DNA of 62,562 bases from positions 1-62,562 of the forward strand of contig JAJYWC010000009.1 in the NCBI GenBank assembly GCA_021791695.1. Direction: 5' to 3'. This DNA is from an archaeon. GTDB taxonomy: Archaea > Thermoproteota > Nitrososphaeria > Nitrososphaerales > Gagatemarchaeaceae. Under the pieces are notes generated by a model, which saw only the letters and a program-made list of their open reading frames with translations, searched no databases and was not told the DNA's origin. The stretch's first letter is position 1. Each line of letters starts with the position of its first letter. Made by a program: the position numbers and the translations under genes. Shown piece by piece: positions 50,699-58,361 of this stretch.

Positions 50699-52579
50699 TT
50701 GAAGATCGCTATCTGCACACACATGAGTCTCTCCTACATGGGAGGAGGGGAGCGCGAGATGTGCGAGCTGGCGAACGAGCTTCAGGACCGGGGGCACGAG
50801 GTTGAATTCTACGCGCTACCGTTCACGATGGGAGCGATGAGGAAGGTCGACCCGCGCCGGGTTCTGAACGGCATTCCCTATTCCGAATCCTGGACGCATA
50901 AGGTCAGCGCGGACGTCGCGTACACATTCTATCATCCCCTTTCCTCGTTGAATTTCAGAGTTAGAGGCAGGAAGATAGCCTCCTTCCATTCCCAGGCATT
51001 CTTTCTCAGGTCGATCAGCCCGAGTTATGGCCTCGTCCCTGCCGTCGCCTCCTACGGGACGAGGATTATCGGACCGATTGAACTCCGGACATTCGATGCC
51101 ATCCACACGCACTTCCCGCAACCTACGATAAAGCACAGGAACACCTACATCATACCGGGATGGGTCGACACGAACGTCTTCAAGCCGGCCTCGGCCAAGT
51201 ACGACCAGTTCACCGTCTTGTTTTCGGGCAGGGCACTTTGGCAAAAAGGATGGGACATCTACGTCAAGCTGGCAAGGCGCATGAAAGAGCTCGGGATCCG
51301 GTTCCTCTACGTGGGAGGCGACGCCAAGGACGCCGTAATCCAGAGCCTGGGGTTCCAGTGGAATGCATCGGCGCTTTCGCAGATCTACAACCGCTCGCAC
51401 GTGCTCATGAACCCGGTGAGGGTGGACACCTTCGGAAGGGTCGCTATAGAGTCGATGGCGTGCGTTCCTTATGACACGCTGGTCTCGTCGCCGTCGTCAA
51501 TCGTCAAGAAGCACACCAGATTGCACAACGGCACCGTCGTCACGGTAGAGACGGAGAGCGGAAACTCGCTGACCCTGACTCCAAATCACCCCCTGTTGAC
51601 GACGCGAGGATGGGTTCCCGGGGGGCTCTTAGCAAGAGACGACATGTTGGCAACCACGGATGAGTCGTCCTTGGTAGGAGAAAGAATTGGAGATATCGTT
51701 GAAATAAAGGAACTTGCACACGATGGACGAGATAGCCAGGCATCATGGCAGGGTGGTCCAGAACGCCGGACATTGGGCGTACCCATCAGGCTGCAACAAG
51801 ACTCTCCCACGGATGAAATCCCTGTCCTACCGGTTTATGGAAACGGAGCGGTCCTACTTGGCGGGGACGGTGGACGGCGAAGGGACGATCGGACTGAAGA
51901 GGTGGCATGGCGGCAAGAGTCGTCCGGGCGTCGCACCTCCTATCTTGACTTGGCTCAGTGCTATACTCAGCGGCCCTTCAGCTCGGGCGCGACAGTGGCG
52001 GAGCGGGGGACACCATCTGTTCGTTGCGACGGGCTACACGAATCGCTATCCACTCTCGAAGGCTCTTCAACCCTGTCTGGTGTTAAAGCCCGGGCATTGC
52101 AAAGCAATGCTGAAATTCATGGAGGAAGGCATGAGTCTGCCAGTCAGGGCTCCTCCGGAGAGGTGACTAGAGCTCTTAGTGTATATCCGACCGCCAAATT
52201 TGAAACCATCACATCAATCAGGTACGAGACCGCCCGGGACCTTAGAGTCTATAATCTGACCACGCTCGAGGGTCACTACTCGGCAAACGGAATTATCGTA
52301 CACAACTGTGGAACCCCCGTCGTCACCACCCCCTCCGTTGCCCACGTCGGCCTCAACCTCCCGTTCGTCTTTGGGAACACGGTCGACGAGTATGAGGAGT
52401 CGCTGGTCCGTCTCAAGAGGCTCTGGGAGGATGGTAAGCCGTACCGCAGACTCTCGCGAAGATGCAACGAAGCTGCCCAGGCATTCTCTTTCAAGAATAC
52501 GGCCACCGATTACGAGAAGATGTTCAATGAGGTGGCGAACGGGCTCCCGCCGACAGCCGGCATGCGGGCGCCACTATGA
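50699..52579 (+). CDS. Family 4 glycosyltransferase interrupted by an intein
   Basis: A 626-codon gene; removing a 282-residue intein leaves 344 residues of a GT4-type glycosyltransferase with two Rossmann-like halves. The acceptor half opens MKIAICTHMSLSYMGGGERE. The donor half has VLFSGRALWQKGWDIYVKLA, LNPVRVDTFGRVAIESMA, and, after the intein, CGTPVVTTPS. The E-x7-E type motif is therefore split right at its MA|CGTPVV core, and the enzyme depends on splicing. The TTG start at 50699 gives a normal N-terminus. It probably makes surface glycans; the neighbouring DUF2079 protein fits that. A different-frame endonuclease gene lies inside the intein. Confidence 0.9.
   Translation: MKIAICTHMSLSYMGGGEREMCELANELQDRGHEVEFYALPFTMGAMRKVDPRRVLNGIPYSESWTHKVSADVAYTFYHPLSSLNFRVRGRKIASFHSQAFFLRSISPSYGLVPAVASYGTRIIGPIELRTFDAIHTHFPQPTIKHRNTYIIPGWVDTNVFKPASAKYDQFTVLFSGRALWQKGWDIYVKLARRMKELGIRFLYVGGDAKDAVIQSLGFQWNASALSQIYNRSHVLMNPVRVDTFGRVAIESMACVPYDTLVSSPSSIVKKHTRLHNGTVVTVETESGNSLTLTPNHPLLTTRGWVPGGLLARDDMLATTDESSLVGERIGDIVEIKELAHDGRDSQASWQGGPERRTLGVPIRLQQDSPTDEIPVLPVYGNGAVLLGGDGGRRRDDRTEEVAWRQESSGRRTSYLDLAQCYTQRPFSSGATVAERGTPSVRCDGLHESLSTLEGSSTLSGVKARALQSNAEIHGGRHESASQGSSGEVTRALSVYPTAKFETITSIRYETARDLRVYNLTTLEGHYSANGIIVHNCGTPVVTTPSVAHVGLNLPFVFGNTVDEYEESLVRLKRLWEDGKPYRRLSRRCNEAAQAFSFKNTATDYEKMFNEVANGLPPTAGMRAPL
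51461..52306 (+). other. Intein in the glycosyltransferase (282 residues), splicing domain only in frame
   Basis: It begins with Cys1 (CVPYDTLVSSPSSIVKKH) and ends HYSANGIIVHN before Cys+1. Block B is LTLTPNHPLLTTRGWVPGG and block F is LRVYNLTTLEGHYSANG, so both splicing halves are complete. The in-frame middle, about residues 345-490 of the precursor, matches nothing and looks like out-of-frame translation. In the +1 frame the same DNA encodes a LAGLIDADG endonuclease. Confidence 0.88.
51723..52166 (+). CDS. LAGLIDADG homing endonuclease nested out of frame in the intein
   Basis: A 147-residue frame wholly inside the glycosyltransferase intein, in the +1 frame. It contains one LAGLIDADG motif, SYLAGTVDGEGTIGLKRW (bases about 51852-51905), and a typical helical end, LQPCLVLKPGHCKAMLKFME. 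One motif and this length fit a homodimeric enzyme. It has its own ATG (51723; TTG 51714 is nearer to an AAAGGA) and its own TGA, after which the intein frame resumes recognisable splicing sequence. It would cut the intein-less allele and so spread the intein. Two compensating frameshifts are the alternative, but the stop codon exactly at the domain end favours an independent gene. Confidence 0.72.
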   Translation: MDEIARHHGRVVQNAGHWAYPSGCNKTLPRMKSLSYRFMETERSYLAGTVDGEGTIGLKRWHGGKSRPGVAPPILTWLSAILSGPSARARQWRSGGHHLFVATGYTNRYPLSKALQPCLVLKPGHCKAMLKFMEEGMSLPVRAPPER

Positions 52580-52599
52580 TCACGAGTCCACCCCGATCC

Positions 52600-53063
52600 C
52601 GAAGCACCCGAGGAGATTCTACCGATGTGAGGCAAGAGTATAGGAAGTTGGTCTGGTCATGAAGGACACGGGCTCCGCCCGAAAGCCGCCATCTGATAGC
52701 AGAACAGGCTGTCGGTGGGAAGCCTGAGACTAATCTCTGCTCCGACCTTCTTGCGAGACTATACATCGGTGAGATGCTGTAAGTCTTTGCTCCTGAAAAC
52801 TGTGAGTTCATCTCACGAAAGAGTTAGCGCCTAGTCAAAGGATGCTCCCCGCCGTACGGCCATGCCCAGGCCGAAAGACATCGACACATCGAAGACGTCC
52901 ACGTCAGTTTCAAACAAGTCCGCTTCGAGAAATCGTGTCTCGAGACCGCCGGCCGAGAAGACCTCTTCGCCTGGGACACGGGGACGGGGCTTGAGTCTAC
53001 CAGCGTCACGTGCGCGCCGCGCCTGGCGAGAAGATGCTCCCGTGTTGGCGGAGGATCGCCCGC
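52600..53063 (-). pseudogene. Decayed SAM-dependent methyltransferase
   Basis: On the minus strand, pieces in different frames line up with a class I methyltransferase: LLARRGAR, then VTLVDSSPVPVSQAKR (frame starting near 53009), then GLETRFLEADLFETDVDVFD, ending at a TAG at 52833. Downstream, ARVLHDQTNFLYSCLT (about 52620-52670) may be its remains. The nucleotide-binding and acidic-loop pieces are recognisable but in shifted frames, so the gene is dead or badly read. Confidence 0.45.
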
Positions 53064-53138
53064 AGGACGAAGCCGCTTGCCGACTGTTCGGTCGGTAGTC
53101 TTATCGGATGACCTAGCAGTAGGAGTTCCAGATGGCGC

Positions 53139-55034
53139 TCAAGGATCCTTCACTACGTCTATTGACTGTAACGCGATCCCCGTCTGGTTCGTCGGATACA
53201 TCCCTCTGAATTGCACCAGGAACGCGGGTCTCGTCAGTTGAAAGTTGAGGACAAAAGTCTGCCATCGTGTGTTTGGAAAACTCGACCCGTTGAGGGTCTG
53301 TTTCGTTATCGTTACGAGATTTCCATAGTCGACGTCCAGCGAGATTACGGTCAAGCCTGCGGCAACTGGACTCGTGATTCTCAGGGTGAATGTAGCCGTG
53401 TAGTTTCCGGGAGGCAGGAAGGTGTAGGGCCCGAACCAGACGTTTGTCCAGTCGGTGCCTCTGGCATGGTACAGGGTGCCATTGACCTCCGCAGTGGTGT
53501 AGCGGGTGTCGAAGACCAGGTTCGACGCGTTGTACACTTCGGGGTTGTTGTAAAGTACAGGGCTTCCGGTGTATCCCTGTTTTAGAAGCAGGATCTTGTC
53601 CGAATACGCCAAGAGCCCATATGTCCCATTGAAGACTTTCGAAGCCAGTATGGCGTCGGCTTCGGATACGATGTTGCCGTCGCCCGACCCCATATTCAGC
53701 AGCACGTACTGGGGGTTGATGTGGTTGAGTATGTCGGCGTCTATGGCGGCGTAGCCTGCTCGAAGCAGCGATGGTGGGACGGTATATACCTGGAGACTAT
53801 TTGCGAGATGTGGGAATATGTCGCTGGTGGTCAGGACAGAGGCATTAGCCGGCAGGAGAGCGATTATCTGGTCTTCGACCAGGTTTTGTTTCGAAGGCGA
53901 GAACGAATTACCATAGACTGACGAAGGGAAGGTCTGCACCACGCTGAAGGCGATGGCGACGATGAGCATAACCGAAAGGTAGACCCGCAGACCTCTAGCA
54001 GTGAGCCTCGGGGTCCTGAGCTTGATCCTCTTCAGCGCAAGTATCGCCGCCGGGAAGACGAAGAAGATGACAAAGGCCTGATGAAAGCCGTAGATCTCGT
54101 AGTATCCGGGGTAGTTCGAGAGGAAAGCTATGGAGACCCACGGGAGCGCCATTAGGAGAGCCTCAGGATAGAAAACAGGCAGCAGGGCCACGGGCGCGAG
54201 CATCTCCACGAGGAAGGAGAGCTTGTACTGCAGCTGGTAGGCGAGTGCGGCGAAGACCGACCCCGGGGAACGGATGATGGCCAAAGGGACGCCGAGCGCC
54301 GCGGTCGCACCCAGGATGCTGTAGTTCTCCGAGTTGAGGACTAGGGTGAAGCCGGTCGGGTCGAGGCCGTAGTAGTACGTGAGCTGCGACGTCACCGCCG
54401 AATACGCGAGTGAGCCTACCGCTGCCGCAAGATAGACGACTAGCGCCCGTCTTTTCCTCCATCCCTTGTTGTAGACGAAGAAGAAGGCGACGATCCCGAA
54501 AACGAGTACCCCGGACTCCTCGATCACGCCGAGGGCCAGGGCGAAGAAAGGAAGGGAAGCTACCCACCTACCCTCGAGTCCGAAATATATCGCGTAAAGG
54601 AGGGAGGGCACAAGGAAGGCTTCCGGGTGAAAGTCGGTGAGGTTGATGCCGATGAGAGGGGCATAGGTGAGATAGATGACCAGGAAGACGACTCCAGCGT
54701 AGACCCCGAGATGCTTCTTCGCGAGCCAGTACACCGGGAGCGCCCCCAGCGCGAGCGCCACGGTCTGCACTATCAACAGAGTCGGCGGATACGGGAAAGC
54801 GGCGTAGATTGGGACGAGGAGATAGAGTATCGGGCTGAAGTGGAGGCCGAAGAAGGAGATGACCTCCGTCTGCGGGAAGCCCTTCGCAAAGTATGCGTCA
54901 ATCGTCTGGAGAAAGAACCCTCCCCGCGTAGCATCGGCGATGGACTGCACGAACCCACCAAAGTCCCAAGCGTCGGTGAAAGACTCGTATCGCAGGACGG
55001 ACAGGTACGACATGACAACGGAATAGACGACCAT
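53139..55034 (-). CDS. DUF2079 polytopic membrane protein
   Basis: A 631-residue protein of the DUF2079 family, membrane proteins with a glycosyltransferase-C-like architecture. Family marks are DAWDFGGFVQSIADATRGG near residue 22, LHFSPILYLLVPIYAAFPYP near 64, NLTDFHPEAFLVPSLLYA near 130 and LGVIEESGVLVFGIVAFFF near 168. The final 120 residues form an exterior beta domain (LPPGNYTATFTLRITSPVAA). ATG 55034 is the first usual start after the upstream stop, although in-frame sequence before it (RRLASEVPRYIPYAA) looks like part of the protein. A role in surface glycosylation is plausible. Confidence 0.8.
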   Translation of the reverse strand: MVVYSVVMSYLSVLRYESFTDAWDFGGFVQSIADATRGGFFLQTIDAYFAKGFPQTEVISFFGLHFSPILYLLVPIYAAFPYPPTLLIVQTVALALGALPVYWLAKKHLGVYAGVVFLVIYLTYAPLIGINLTDFHPEAFLVPSLLYAIYFGLEGRWVASLPFFALALGVIEESGVLVFGIVAFFFVYNKGWRKRRALVVYLAAAVGSLAYSAVTSQLTYYYGLDPTGFTLVLNSENYSILGATAALGVPLAIIRSPGSVFAALAYQLQYKLSFLVEMLAPVALLPVFYPEALLMALPWVSIAFLSNYPGYYEIYGFHQAFVIFFVFPAAILALKRIKLRTPRLTARGLRVYLSVMLIVAIAFSVVQTFPSSVYGNSFSPSKQNLVEDQIIALLPANASVLTTSDIFPHLANSLQVYTVPPSLLRAGYAAIDADILNHINPQYVLLNMGSGDGNIVSEADAILASKVFNGTYGLLAYSDKILLLKQGYTGSPVLYNNPEVYNASNLVFDTRYTTAEVNGTLYHARGTDWTNVWFGPYTFLPPGNYTATFTLRITSPVAAGLTVISLDVDYGNLVTITKQTLNGSSFPNTRWQTFVLNFQLTRPAFLVQFRGMYPTNQTGIALQSIDVVKDP

Positions 55035-55139
55035 CGCGGCATACGGGATGTAGCGCGGAACCTCCGATGCTAGTCTTCGAACAACGGAGTCTTTTACGCT
55101 ATGCTGCGTGGATAACGCCCCCGTCCGCTGCGGGACCTG

Positions 55140-55331
55140 TTACGGATATGCTACCGTGCCAGGAGGAACCGTGACCACATAGAACGCGAGGACTCCCGCA
55201 GTGACTACCGACAATGTCAAACCGAGAAGACCAGCGTTGGCATATGCGAAGGCCAGTATCTTCCCTGGAGTTCCTCTCGAAAGCGCGAACCGTATTGATG
55301 TTGCCAAGCGTCTCGTCCTTAGAAATTGCAT
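55140..55331 (-). CDS. Small single-span membrane protein
   Basis: A 63-residue protein with a basic N-terminal third and one long hydrophobic segment (NAGLLGLTLSVVTAGVLAFY), ending VVTVPPGTVAYP. The minus-strand TATA-like AATATAAATAG lies only about 15 bases before the ATG, so the true start may be the in-frame TTG at codon 9. Function unknown; it is divergently or separately expressed from the DUF2079 gene. Confidence 0.5.
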   Translation of the reverse strand: MQFLRTRRLATSIRFALSRGTPGKILAFAYANAGLLGLTLSVVTAGVLAFYVVTVPPGTVAYP

Positions 55332-55456
55332 AAATCAATCTCTATTTATATTTTTTGAACGTGCTGCCGGGTCACTGGATGCAAACAAACCACCACTCAC
55401 CACAACCCTGGACGGCGTCGCCCCTCCGGGGCGCGCCCCATCAGCAAAAATTCGCT

Positions 55457-55570
55457 CTAGGCGAGCTTGATCGAGTGTGAGATGCTCGCCCAGACCTTGC
55501 GTACGACTACAAAAGAGCCGATGAACCCAACTGCGGGCAGCACGGTCATCACGACTTCAACTGGTGTCAT
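55457..55570 (-). CDS. 37-residue membrane peptide
   Basis: A very short gene: MTPVEVVMTVLPAVGFIGSF, then VVVRKVWASISHSIKLA. It has one membrane segment and a basic amphipathic tail. A good ribosome-binding site, GAGGTGA, ends about nine bases before the ATG, which supports it being real. A G+C-rich inverted repeat near 55411-55436 follows and may be a terminator. No relative is recognised. Confidence 0.5.
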   Translation of the reverse strand: MTPVEVVMTVLPAVGFIGSFVVVRKVWASISHSIKLA

Positions 55571-55756
55571 TTTTCTTTTCACCTCGATGGCTTCAGAGAT
55601 TGCATGACGGGGTATATGACCTGCTTGTGCGTTCTGCAACGCAACCGGAAGAAACAGGTTACAATGTGTGACAGCTATCATGCACTATGCATGCGTAACG
55701 ATCTCAGATGATGCAAATCCTGCAATCAGGGACAGCTCACCCCGGGAGGGCTGTCG

Positions 55757-56290
55757 CTACAGCTTTATCGCGACCGCCTTCTCGTTGAAGTCGGTCTCGA
55801 CCGTCTTCCCGAAGGTCTGGAACGCCAGCTTAAGGTAGATCGAAAGGAACTCGGACCACTTCATCCCCATGGAATGGTTCAGGGTGATGACCTTCTGGTC
55901 CTGGTCCGCCTCGCTGTATTCGTACCAGCCGCTGAGGCCCTTCTCCTTGATGAAGAGCATTAGGTTGTCTACGGTCAGCGCACCCCACTTGCTCAGCACG
56001 TAGGCCTTGGGAATGTTGGCCCCTCCCCACGCCGCAGCTTCGAGGAGGCCCTGCTCGCTGACCGCATCGAAGATGATCTTGAAGGTGTTCGACTGTACGC
56101 TGATGAGGCCCAGACGCTCCCACTGCCTGTCTACCTCGACGTAGTGCGCGAGGATCTGCGAGACAAGGGTGTTGACGCTGACCTTCTTCCTCTCCGCCTC
56201 CTGTTCGAGCCCAGCCAGGGTCGAAGAGTCGAGACGGAACGAGCGGTTCTCTGTCTTCTTCTTCCTAGGCGGAGTATCTTCCCGGAGCAA
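55757..56290 (-). CDS. Ribbon-helix-helix-like protein with conserved archaeal C-terminal domain
   Basis: A 177-residue protein. Residues 10-50 resemble a ribbon-helix-helix domain (NRSFRLDSSTLAGLEQEAER, then KVSVNTLVSQILAHYVEVD). The remainder is an alpha/beta domain with FKIIFDAVSEQGLLEAAAW and FIKEKGLSGWYEYSEADQD, a pattern I associate with uncharacterised thaumarchaeal proteins. TTG 56290 lies about 27 bases after CTTAAATATAG on the minus strand, a leaderless arrangement. It may regulate the SRPBCC cluster next door; that is only proximity. Confidence 0.6.
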   Translation of the reverse strand: MLREDTPPRKKKTENRSFRLDSSTLAGLEQEAERKKVSVNTLVSQILAHYVEVDRQWERLGLISVQSNTFKIIFDAVSEQGLLEAAAWGGANIPKAYVLSKWGALTVDNLMLFIKEKGLSGWYEYSEADQDQKVITLNHSMGMKWSEFLSIYLKLAFQTFGKTVETDFNEKAVAIKL

Positions 56291-56357
56291 CGTACGTTCT
56301 CGGACGACGTACTATATTTAAGCTCAGCACGGCGCATCTAGTCCAGACCCGCGCGAC

Positions 56358-56822
56358 TCAGCCTTCGGGCAGCGGCTTCAGCTCCGCGATCTGCTTGAGA
56401 TTCTTCAGAAACCCACCTAGCGAGTTAGCGATGCCGTTCTCGAGGAGCGCGATGTTCAGAGCCCCCTTCAGATAGCCGAGGGAGAGGTGGTAGTCGAACC
56501 CCGCCTTCACCTCGGTCCCAAGTTTCGACTCGGAGAGCCTAAACTCTTCGGTATACGACTCGAAGAGGCCACCGGGCATCTGCTTCAGGACGAAGCGCTC
56601 GGGCGGTACGGCCTCGGCGACCTGTCCGTAGATGACGACGCGTGTCCTTCCCGCCATCGCCACCGCCTTCCTCTTCTGCCCCTTTACCGCCTTACCCCGC
56701 GGTCGTGCCTCCATGAACAGCACGTCGCGGTAGAGCTTTGGCGCGTAGAGCGGGTCGACGAGTACATCCCACACGGCCGACGGCGTCGCGGAGATGAAGA
56801 TGCTCGAGTGGAGTTTGGGCAG
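56358..56822 (-). CDS. SRPBCC family protein, cluster member 5, apparently started by CTG
   Basis: A 154-residue SRPBCC protein. The only usual start (GTG 56774) would cut off the first strand. In frame upstream, CTG 56822 gives MPKLHSSIFISATPSAVWDV, which aligns residue for residue in length with its paralogues, whose starts are GTG or TTG. An ATT nine bases or more upstream is another rare option. The body has LVDPLYAPKLYRDVL and a long C-terminal helix (LGGFLKNLKQIAELKPLPEG). A TATA-like CTTAAATAAG lies about 35 bases before the CTG, so it has its own promoter. Confidence 0.7.
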   Translation of the reverse strand: MPKLHSSIFISATPSAVWDVLVDPLYAPKLYRDVLFMEARPRGKAVKGQKRKAVAMAGRTRVVIYGQVAEAVPPERFVLKQMPGGLFESYTEEFRLSESKLGTEVKAGFDYHLSLGYLKGALNIALLENGIANSLGGFLKNLKQIAELKPLPEG

Positions 56823-56880
56823 CTCGGTTACCTGAATCCGGTCGGCGTCTCTTGCTTATTTAAGCTCGAAACGAAGGGCC

Positions 56881-57342
56881 TCAGTCTGACAGAGGCATGA
56901 GCTCCGAGAGCTCCTTAAGGTTACGCGAGAATGACCTGAAGCTCTCGAGAAGCGACGTGCTCATCATCTTCGTGTCGGGCATTTTCGACGCGAACCCGGG
57001 AGCGACCTCGTAGCTAATGGTGATACGGACCATCGTGTTCCAAGCCCCAGGGACGAGAATGAACTCCTGGTCGAACACGGAGAGCATCCCGCCGGGCACG
57101 GCTCTGCTCGCGAGAGCGCGCTCCTTCTCCACCCTGGTATACTCGATGGTCGAGTCGACCTTCATCCCCCCGACGCTGCCGTATATGGTGCACTTCTGCC
57201 CCACTGCGACCGGCCCGGGAGGGTCGAGGGAGATCCCTATCGCGTCGCGGTAGAGCTTGGGCGCGTAGCTTGCGTCCGAGAGTATACGCCAGACCGACTT
57301 CACCGGCGCGAGTATCTCGATTTCCTGCTCAATCCTGGTCAG
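56881..57342 (-). CDS. SRPBCC family protein, cluster member 4, apparently started by CTG
   Basis: A 153-residue SRPBCC protein. ATG-like starts are missing upstream of GTG 57303, which would remove the first strand. CTG 57342 yields MTRIEQEIEILAPVKSVWRI, exactly matching the length of the paralogous N-termini. AAGGTGA lies about ten bases upstream and may be the ribosome-binding site. It is 4 bases after the stop of the previous paralogue, so those two form an operon. The body carries DASYAPKLYRDAIG and ends SFSRNLKELSELMPLSD. Confidence 0.72.
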   Translation of the reverse strand: MTRIEQEIEILAPVKSVWRILSDASYAPKLYRDAIGISLDPPGPVAVGQKCTIYGSVGGMKVDSTIEYTRVEKERALASRAVPGGMLSVFDQEFILVPGAWNTMVRITISYEVAPGFASKMPDTKMMSTSLLESFRSFSRNLKELSELMPLSD

Positions 57343-57346
57343 GTCG

Positions 57347-57805
57347 TCAAGTCACCTTTTTCAGCTCGGCCAGGTTCTTCAGGTTGTGGATGTACACTTC
57401 CTGGTTTCGGACCGCCATCTGTTCCAGGGTGGGAACGTCGAAAGCCGGTCCAAAGTAGTCCTCCGAGACCTTGAAGACCCAGGTGCACTTCAGCTCGGTG
57501 CCGCCCTTCACCGGAGAGAGCTCCAACACCTCCGAGAACTCCTCGAAGGCGCCTCCCTCCCTGCCGCGTAGCTCGTACCTCTTGTATGGCACGAGGCCAG
57601 AGACCTCCGTCCGGAACTCTATCATCCTCTTGCCCGCCTTCCCCGAAAGGGTGTGCTTCTGGCCCACCACGGCCCTCCCCGGAGGGTCGATCACTATGTT
57701 GAGTATGTCCGGGTACAGCTTCGGGGTGTAGTAGGGTTCCACCAGGACCTCCCAGACGGCCTCGGGCTTGGCTTCGACGATGAGACTCTCCCTGACGGTC
57801 CGCAC
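57347..57805 (-). CDS. SRPBCC family protein, cluster member 3
   Basis: A 152-residue helix-grip protein: ESLIVEAKPEAVWEVLVEPY, then YTPKLYPDILNIVIDPPGR, with a glycine-rich turn (VVGQKHTLSGKAGKRMIEF) and the final helix EVYIHNLKNLAELKKV. Members bind hydrophobic ligands, or act as cyclases or hydratases; no catalytic residues stand out. The GTG 57805 start lies after the minus-strand TATA-like GCATAAATACC. It is co-transcribed with the next paralogue. Confidence 0.75.
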   Translation of the reverse strand: MRTVRESLIVEAKPEAVWEVLVEPYYTPKLYPDILNIVIDPPGRAVVGQKHTLSGKAGKRMIEFRTEVSGLVPYKRYELRGREGGAFEEFSEVLELSPVKGGTELKCTWVFKVSEDYFGPAFDVPTLEQMAVRNQEVYIHNLKNLAELKKVT

Positions 57806-57852
57806 AGCGGCTCTTGTTTCAGCCTTGGGTATTTATGCGACCCGGGCTCGAG

Positions 57853-58314
57853 CTACGGGGGGAGCGGCAGCAGCTCGCAGATGTCCTTGAGGTTCTTCGA
57901 GTAAGCCCGGAGGTTGTCCGAGACGAGCCTCTCCAGCAGGACCATGTTGAAGACCCTGCCCAGGTAGCTCATTGAGAGTTCGTAGTTGAAGCTGGTGAGG
58001 ACGTTCGTGACCTTTCCGTTCGGCTCGAGAAGTATCCGCGACTCGAACGACTTGAACAGCCCGCCAGGCCTCTGCCTGGTACCGACCTTCTTTCTCTCCA
58101 CTATCTCGATGGTCTCGGCGAAGATCTCCAGCTTCCTCCTTCCCGCCCTGCCCGTTATGTGGAACGTCTGCCCCACGTTCGTCCTCCCGGGAGGGTCTAC
58201 CTCCGCCGTCAGGACGTCCGGATACAGCTTCGGGATGTAGGAGGGGTCCATGAGCACAGACCAGATGGTCTCGACCGGCGAGTGGACCTCGGTAACCAGC
58301 TGCAGCTTGGTCAC
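57853..58314 (-). CDS. SRPBCC family protein, cluster member 2
   Basis: A 153-residue helix-grip protein: QLVTEVHSPVETIWSVLMDP, then SYIPKLYPDVLTAEVDPPGR, the conserved NVGQTFHITGRAGRRKLEIF, and a final helix LRAYSKNLKDICELLPL. It shares about the same layout as its four neighbours. GTG 58314 follows a TATA-like TGCTTATTATC on the minus strand, so it seems separately transcribed. Confidence 0.75.
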   Translation of the reverse strand: MTKLQLVTEVHSPVETIWSVLMDPSYIPKLYPDVLTAEVDPPGRTNVGQTFHITGRAGRRKLEIFAETIEIVERKKVGTRQRPGGLFKSFESRILLEPNGKVTNVLTSFNYELSMSYLGRVFNMVLLERLVSDNLRAYSKNLKDICELLPLPP

Positions 58315-58361
58315 GCCGTGCGTCTCTTCACGACCCGATAATAAGCAGAGCCGTGAGTATT

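Noticed and set aside
51461-52306. Two compensating sequencing errors instead of a nested gene
   Set aside because: Not fully excluded, but both would have to fall exactly at the endonuclease boundaries and a stop codon would have to lie by chance at the domain end.
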